Below are positions 60,975-64,000 of a DNA stretch of 64,000 nt, one piece after another; the first letter of the stretch is position 1; every line of letters begins with the position of its first letter. A program made the position numbers and the translations under genes. The stretch is taken from assembly GCF_047971665.1 (NCBI RefSeq), contig NZ_JBKEAA010000014.1, forward strand, positions 1 to 64,000, given 5' to 3'. This stretch comes from Castellaniella sp047971665. GTDB taxonomy: Bacteria > Pseudomonadota > Gammaproteobacteria > Burkholderiales > Burkholderiaceae_B. A model generated the notes under the pieces. The model was given only the letters and a program-made list of their open reading frames with translations, made no database searches and was not told where the DNA came from.

Positions 60975-61925
60975 ATGACTGTGAGTGAATCGTTCGATGT
61001 CGTCACGCTGGGCGAGGCTATGGTGATGCTGGTGGCCGGACAGCCCGGGCCGCTGGAACAGGTGGATGTCTTTCACAAGCGCACGGCAGGGGCGGAGACC
61101 AACGTGGCCATCGGGCTGGCGCGGCTGGGCCTGCGGGTGGGCTGGGGCAGCCGCCTGGGACAGGACTCCATGGGCCGTTATCTGCTCGACAGCCTGCGAG
61201 GCGAGGGCGTGGATTGCTCGCAGGTGATTCTGGCGCCGGGGGAACGAACCGGCATGCTGTTCAAGGACCGGGTCATGGATGGCAGCGACCCCGCGGTCGA
61301 ATATCATCGCGCCGGTTCGGCAGCCAGCCGCATGCGCCCGGGCGATGTGGACCGGGACTGGCTGCTGTCGGCGCGCCACCTGCATGCCACCGGGGTGTTC
61401 GCGGCCGTGTCGGCAGACAGTTTCGACGTCATGGGGCAGGCCATGCGCCTGATGCGAGAGGCTGGCCGGAGCGTCTCCTTCGATACCAATCTGCGACCTT
61501 CGCTGTGGGCTTCGACCGAGGCCATGCGTCAGGGCATCCACGAACTGGCCGCGCTGGCGGACTGGGTGCTTCCAGGCATCGAGGAAGGCCGCCTGCTGAC
61601 GGGCGAGCACACGCCCGAGGCGATTGCGCGCTTTTACCTGGATCTGGGCGCGCGCCTGGTGATCGTCAAGCTTGGCCCCGACGGGGCGTATTACGATGAT
61701 GGCGCGCGCCGTGGTCATGTGCCGGCCTGTCCGGTGCCCCGTGTGGTGGATACGGTGGGGGCGGGGGACGGGTTTGCCGTGGGGGTGATCAGTGGCCTGC
61801 TCGAAGGCCTGCCGTTGGATCGCGCCGTGATGCGTGGCGCCTGGATCGGCGCCCGCGCTGTGCAGGTGCCGGGCGATACCGAAGGCTTGCCGACGCGAGC
61901 GGTGTTGCAACAGGCCGGGCTGTAG
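60975..61925 (+). CDS. kguK: PfkB-family sugar-acid kinase, KguK / 2-ketogluconate kinase-like
   Basis: 316 residues. Ribokinase/PfkB fold: substrate-binding start DVVTLGEAMVMLVAGQPGPLE, the GAETNVAIGLARLGLRVGWGSRLGQD region and ATP/anion-hole motif VVDTVGAGDGFAVGVISGLLEG with catalytic Asp in GAGD. The family includes 2-keto-3-deoxygluconate kinase (KdgK) and 2-ketogluconate kinase (KguK), hard to separate by eye. The KguE and KguD neighbours and the PtxS site favour phosphorylation of 2-ketogluconate to 2-keto-6-phosphogluconate. AAAGGAG precedes the ATG. Confidence 0.85.
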   Translation: MTVSESFDVVTLGEAMVMLVAGQPGPLEQVDVFHKRTAGAETNVAIGLARLGLRVGWGSRLGQDSMGRYLLDSLRGEGVDCSQVILAPGERTGMLFKDRVMDGSDPAVEYHRAGSAASRMRPGDVDRDWLLSARHLHATGVFAAVSADSFDVMGQAMRLMREAGRSVSFDTNLRPSLWASTEAMRQGIHELAALADWVLPGIEEGRLLTGEHTPEAIARFYLDLGARLVIVKLGPDGAYYDDGARRGHVPACPVPRVVDTVGAGDGFAVGVISGLLEGLPLDRAVMRGAWIGARAVQVPGDTEGLPTRAVLQQAGL

Positions 61926-61973
61926 CGGCTGTCATCGCGCCTGCCGGCGAGATTGTTTTCTTGAGAGTCTGAC

Positions 61974-62942
61974 ATGTCACGACATACCGTCCTCGTCTAC
62001 CGCGATCTGCCCGGGCCGCAGTTGGCACGGATTCAGGCTGAGCACGACGTCATCCTGGCCGATCCCCGGCGCGAGGATCAGCGGGAGGCGTTCTTCCGGG
62101 CGCTGGGCCGGGTCCAGGGCATGATCGGCTCCAGCTTCCGCCTGGATGCCACGCTGCTGGACCGGGCGCCGTCCCTGCGGGTGGTGTCCAGTATCTCGGT
62201 CGGGGTCGATGTTTATCCGCTGGCCGCCTTGCGTGAGCGCGGCATTGTGCTGTGCCATACGCCGGGGGTGCTGACGGAATCGGTCGCGGATCTGTTGTTC
62301 GGCATGGTGCTGGCCACCAGCCGCCGCCTGTGCGACATGGCGAACCTGGTGCGTGACGGCCGCTGGCGGCAGAATGTGGGGCCCGAGGAATATGGATGGG
62401 ACGTGCATGGCAAGACGCTGGGCATTGTCGGCTATGGCCGGATCGGGCAGGCGCTGGCCCGCCGGGCGGCTCTGGGTTTCGGCATGCCGGTGATCTATCA
62501 CGCGCGCCGCCCGGTCGAAAGCGGCCTGCCACCCGGAATGGCGCGGGCCGCCGGGCTGGACGCATTGCTGGAGGCGGCCGATTTCGTCGTGCTGGTGCTG
62601 CCATTGACCGAGGCCACGCGGGGGCTGATCGGACCCGAGGCATTCGCCCATATGAAGCCCGGCGCGATTCTGATCAATGGCGCGCGCGGCCCCATCGTCC
62701 AGGAGCGCGCCCTGCTGGATGCCTTGGACAGCGGCCGGCTGCGCGCCGCCGGGCTGGATGTGTTCGATGTCGAACCCCTGCCGCTGGATTCACCGCTGCG
62801 CGACCATCCGCGCATCCTGGCGCTGCCGCATGTCGGTTCGGCCACGCACGAGACGCGCACGGCCATGGCGGTCATGGCGGTCGACAATCTGCTGCAGGTG
62901 CTGCGAGGCGAGGCGCCTGCGGCGGCCTATCCTCTGGACTGA
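61974..62942 (+). CDS. kguD: D-isomer-specific 2-hydroxyacid dehydrogenase, KguD / 2-ketogluconate-6-phosphate reductase-like
   Basis: 322 residues. NAD(P)H-dependent reductase with Rossmann motif GIVGYGRIGQALARRAALGFG and an Arg-containing NADP-like region YHARRPVES. Catalytic Arg in LINGARGPIVQE, Glu in DVFDVEPLPLDSPL and His in LALPHVGSATHETR. Closest remembered groups are GhrB/TkrA (2-ketoaldonate reductase) and KguD. In the kgu pathway it reduces 2-keto-6-phosphogluconate to 6-phosphogluconate. Ends two bases before the converging KDPG aldolase gene. Confidence 0.86.
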   Translation: MSRHTVLVYRDLPGPQLARIQAEHDVILADPRREDQREAFFRALGRVQGMIGSSFRLDATLLDRAPSLRVVSSISVGVDVYPLAALRERGIVLCHTPGVLTESVADLLFGMVLATSRRLCDMANLVRDGRWRQNVGPEEYGWDVHGKTLGIVGYGRIGQALARRAALGFGMPVIYHARRPVESGLPPGMARAAGLDALLEAADFVVLVLPLTEATRGLIGPEAFAHMKPGAILINGARGPIVQERALLDALDSGRLRAAGLDVFDVEPLPLDSPLRDHPRILALPHVGSATHETRTAMAVMAVDNLLQVLRGEAPAAAYPLD

Positions 62943-62944
62943 GT

Positions 62945-63577
62945 TCACCCTGCGGAGAGGGCCGAGGCCTGACGGGCGAGGACGGTAATGGCGTCCCACT
63001 GACGGGACTTAATGGCCGCTGCCGGCGTCAGCCAGGATCCGCCGACACAGCCGACGTTGGGCAGTGCCAGGTACTGGGCCGCGTTGCCCGCGTGGATGCC
63101 CCCGGTGGGGCAGAAGGTCAGGTCGGGCAGGGGGCCATGCAAGGCCTTGAGCAGCGCGACGCCGCCCACGGCCTCGGCCGGGAACAGTTTTTGCACCTGG
63201 AAGCCCAGTTCCGCCGCGCGCATGGCCTCGGATGCTGTGGAGACGCCCGGCAGAAAAGGGATGCCTGCGTCGCGCGCGGTGCGCGCCAGTGATTCGGTCA
63301 GTCCCGGGCTGATGCCAAAGCGGGCGCCCGCGTGCACGGCGGCCTCGAGCTGCCCGGGCGTGCGCACGGTGCCCACGCCGACCACGGCGTTGGGGACTTG
63401 CGCCTGGATGGCGGCGATGGCGTCCAGCGCGGCGGCCGAACGCAGGGTGATTTCCAGTGTGCGGATGCCGCCCGCGACCAGGGCGCGCGCCAGGTCCACG
63501 GCGGTCTCGGCGTCGTGAACCACGATGACCGGCATGACGGGACTGAGCTGGATCAGTTCGGAGGCATTCATGGACAT
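62945..63577 (-). CDS. eda: KDPG aldolase (2-dehydro-3-deoxy-phosphogluconate aldolase)
   Basis: 210 residues, normal length. Cleaves KDPG to pyruvate and glyceraldehyde 3-phosphate in the Entner-Doudoroff pathway. Class I TIM barrel: catalytic Glu in IRTLEITLRS, GVGTVRTPGQLE, the Schiff-base Lys in VQKLFPAEAVGG, and the phosphate loop TFCPTGGI. The ATG gives MSMNASELIQLSPVMPVIVV. It lies on the opposite strand to the kgu genes but completes their route from 6-phosphogluconate, given an Edd dehydratase elsewhere. The 212-bp gap to ispD shows only weak similarity to the PtxS-type palindrome (CGGTTTTCAT at 63669). Confidence 0.94.
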   Translation of the reverse strand: MSMNASELIQLSPVMPVIVVHDAETAVDLARALVAGGIRTLEITLRSAAALDAIAAIQAQVPNAVVGVGTVRTPGQLEAAVHAGARFGISPGLTESLARTARDAGIPFLPGVSTASEAMRAAELGFQVQKLFPAEAVGGVALLKALHGPLPDLTFCPTGGIHAGNAAQYLALPNVGCVGGSWLTPAAAIKSRQWDAITVLARQASALSAG

Positions 63578-63789
63578 GGGATTCGGGGCTCCAGGCTGGC
63601 AAGGCCGCCATTCAAATGCCGTTATTTTACAGAGCATGGGCAGCGATCCTGCGTCCAGTGGCGGAACGGTTTTCATGGACCTTCGCCGGTTATGTGGTTT
63701 TTCCGGATCCCGTGGGTGCCTTTCTCCCCGGGGGGCGGCGCGTGCGCTGGCCCGGGATATGCGTTTTCGGTAGGCTAAAATTGTTTCCC

Positions 63790-64000
63790 ATGAAAACAAG
63801 GCCATCCCTGATCGCCCTGGTGCCGGCCGCCGGTATCGGCGCGCGCGCCGCCGACCCCGAGGGCCGGCCCAAACAATACCGCCGCCTGGGTGATGCGCCC
63901 ATGTTGCGTCATGCCGTGCAGGCATTGCTGGCCGATCCCCGTATCGGACAGGTCCGGGTGGCAGTGGTCGCCGGTGATCCCTGGGTGGATGCGGCGCTGG
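63790..64000 (+). CDS. ispD: 2-C-methyl-D-erythritol 4-phosphate cytidylyltransferase, N-terminal part
   Basis: First 70 codons only; the gene runs off the right edge. IspD makes CDP-methylerythritol in the non-mevalonate isoprenoid pathway. The nucleotide-binding N-terminus IALVPAAGIGARAADPEGRPKQY, with the Gly-rich loop and the Lys of PKQY, is diagnostic, followed by LGDAPMLRHAVQALLADPRI. In Bordetella-like genomes ispD lies directly opposite mfd, which here is 8 kb away. Confidence 0.93.
   Translation, partial: MKTRPSLIALVPAAGIGARAADPEGRPKQYRRLGDAPMLRHAVQALLADPRIGQVRVAVVAGDPWVDAAL

Noticed and set aside
63660..63680. Second PtxS-type site upstream of eda
   Set aside because: Only CGGTTTTCAT resembles half of the palindrome and the other half does not align; too weak to call.

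Overview
The window looks like the chromosome of a GC-rich betaproteobacterium of the Burkholderiales, most likely family Alcaligenaceae (the Bordetella/Achromobacter/Castellaniella side). This rests on family-level resemblance of the proteins: a Bordetella-like trimeric porin, a complete 14-gene nuo operon followed by a DUF2818 gene, the cysS - DNA glycosylase - accA - tilS - lysC block, and mfd and ispD lying near each other. No 16S gene is present, so the placement is inferred.

Left edge (1-3370): accessory DNA. It starts with a type I-E-like CRISPR array of eight identical repeats whose cas genes and leader must lie beyond the left edge. The leader-distal end abuts a scar made of two insertion-sequence fragments: the 3' end of an IS3-family element fused to the 5' end of an IS5-family element. 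The scar truncates the last gene of a lower-GC, minus-strand, four-gene operon (DUF2167 protein, membrane protein, small membrane protein, truncated protein) in which every junction is an ATGA overlap. The truncated gene contains an in-frame 21-bp copy of the CRISPR repeat core.

3371-24800: mostly housekeeping genes. These are a short 6-phosphogluconate dehydrogenase, a 129-bp tandem duplication rich in DnaA-box-like motifs, an MscS channel, cysE, the divergent trmJ/suhB pair, a TerC-CBS protein, lpxH/cyclophilin/TPR, cysS to lysC, tRNA-Ser(GCU), an MFS exporter, a lipoprotein, a SpmA-SpmB fusion overlapping an FMN lactate dehydrogenase gene, and the porin.

24811-39979: the respiratory complex I operon nuoA-N with an enlarged DUF2818 gene. 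NuoL carries a long histidine-rich insertion. 40035-42196: a second FMN alpha-hydroxyacid oxidase and serB.

42207-51823: an iron-uptake region. It has fiu (TonB receptor) - Sel1 repeat protein - PiuC-type hydroxylase on one side and a FhuA-like receptor plus MFS transporter on the other, with an oligopeptidase B-like S9 peptidase between them. Both receptor genes have Fur-box-like upstream DNA and share an identical 13-mer.

52044-64000: mfd and the start of ispD flank an 8-kb sugar-acid island. It encodes a PtxS-like LacI regulator, a perfect PtxS-type palindrome, a four-gene polar-amino-acid-type ABC transporter, KguE-, KguK- and KguD-like enzymes and a convergent KDPG aldolase. The inferred pathway takes up 2-ketogluconate, phosphorylates it, reduces it to 6-phosphogluconate and feeds Entner-Doudoroff cleavage. 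The ABC transporter sits where pseudomonads have the MFS carrier KguT. This is the best candidate in the window for an undescribed system variant.
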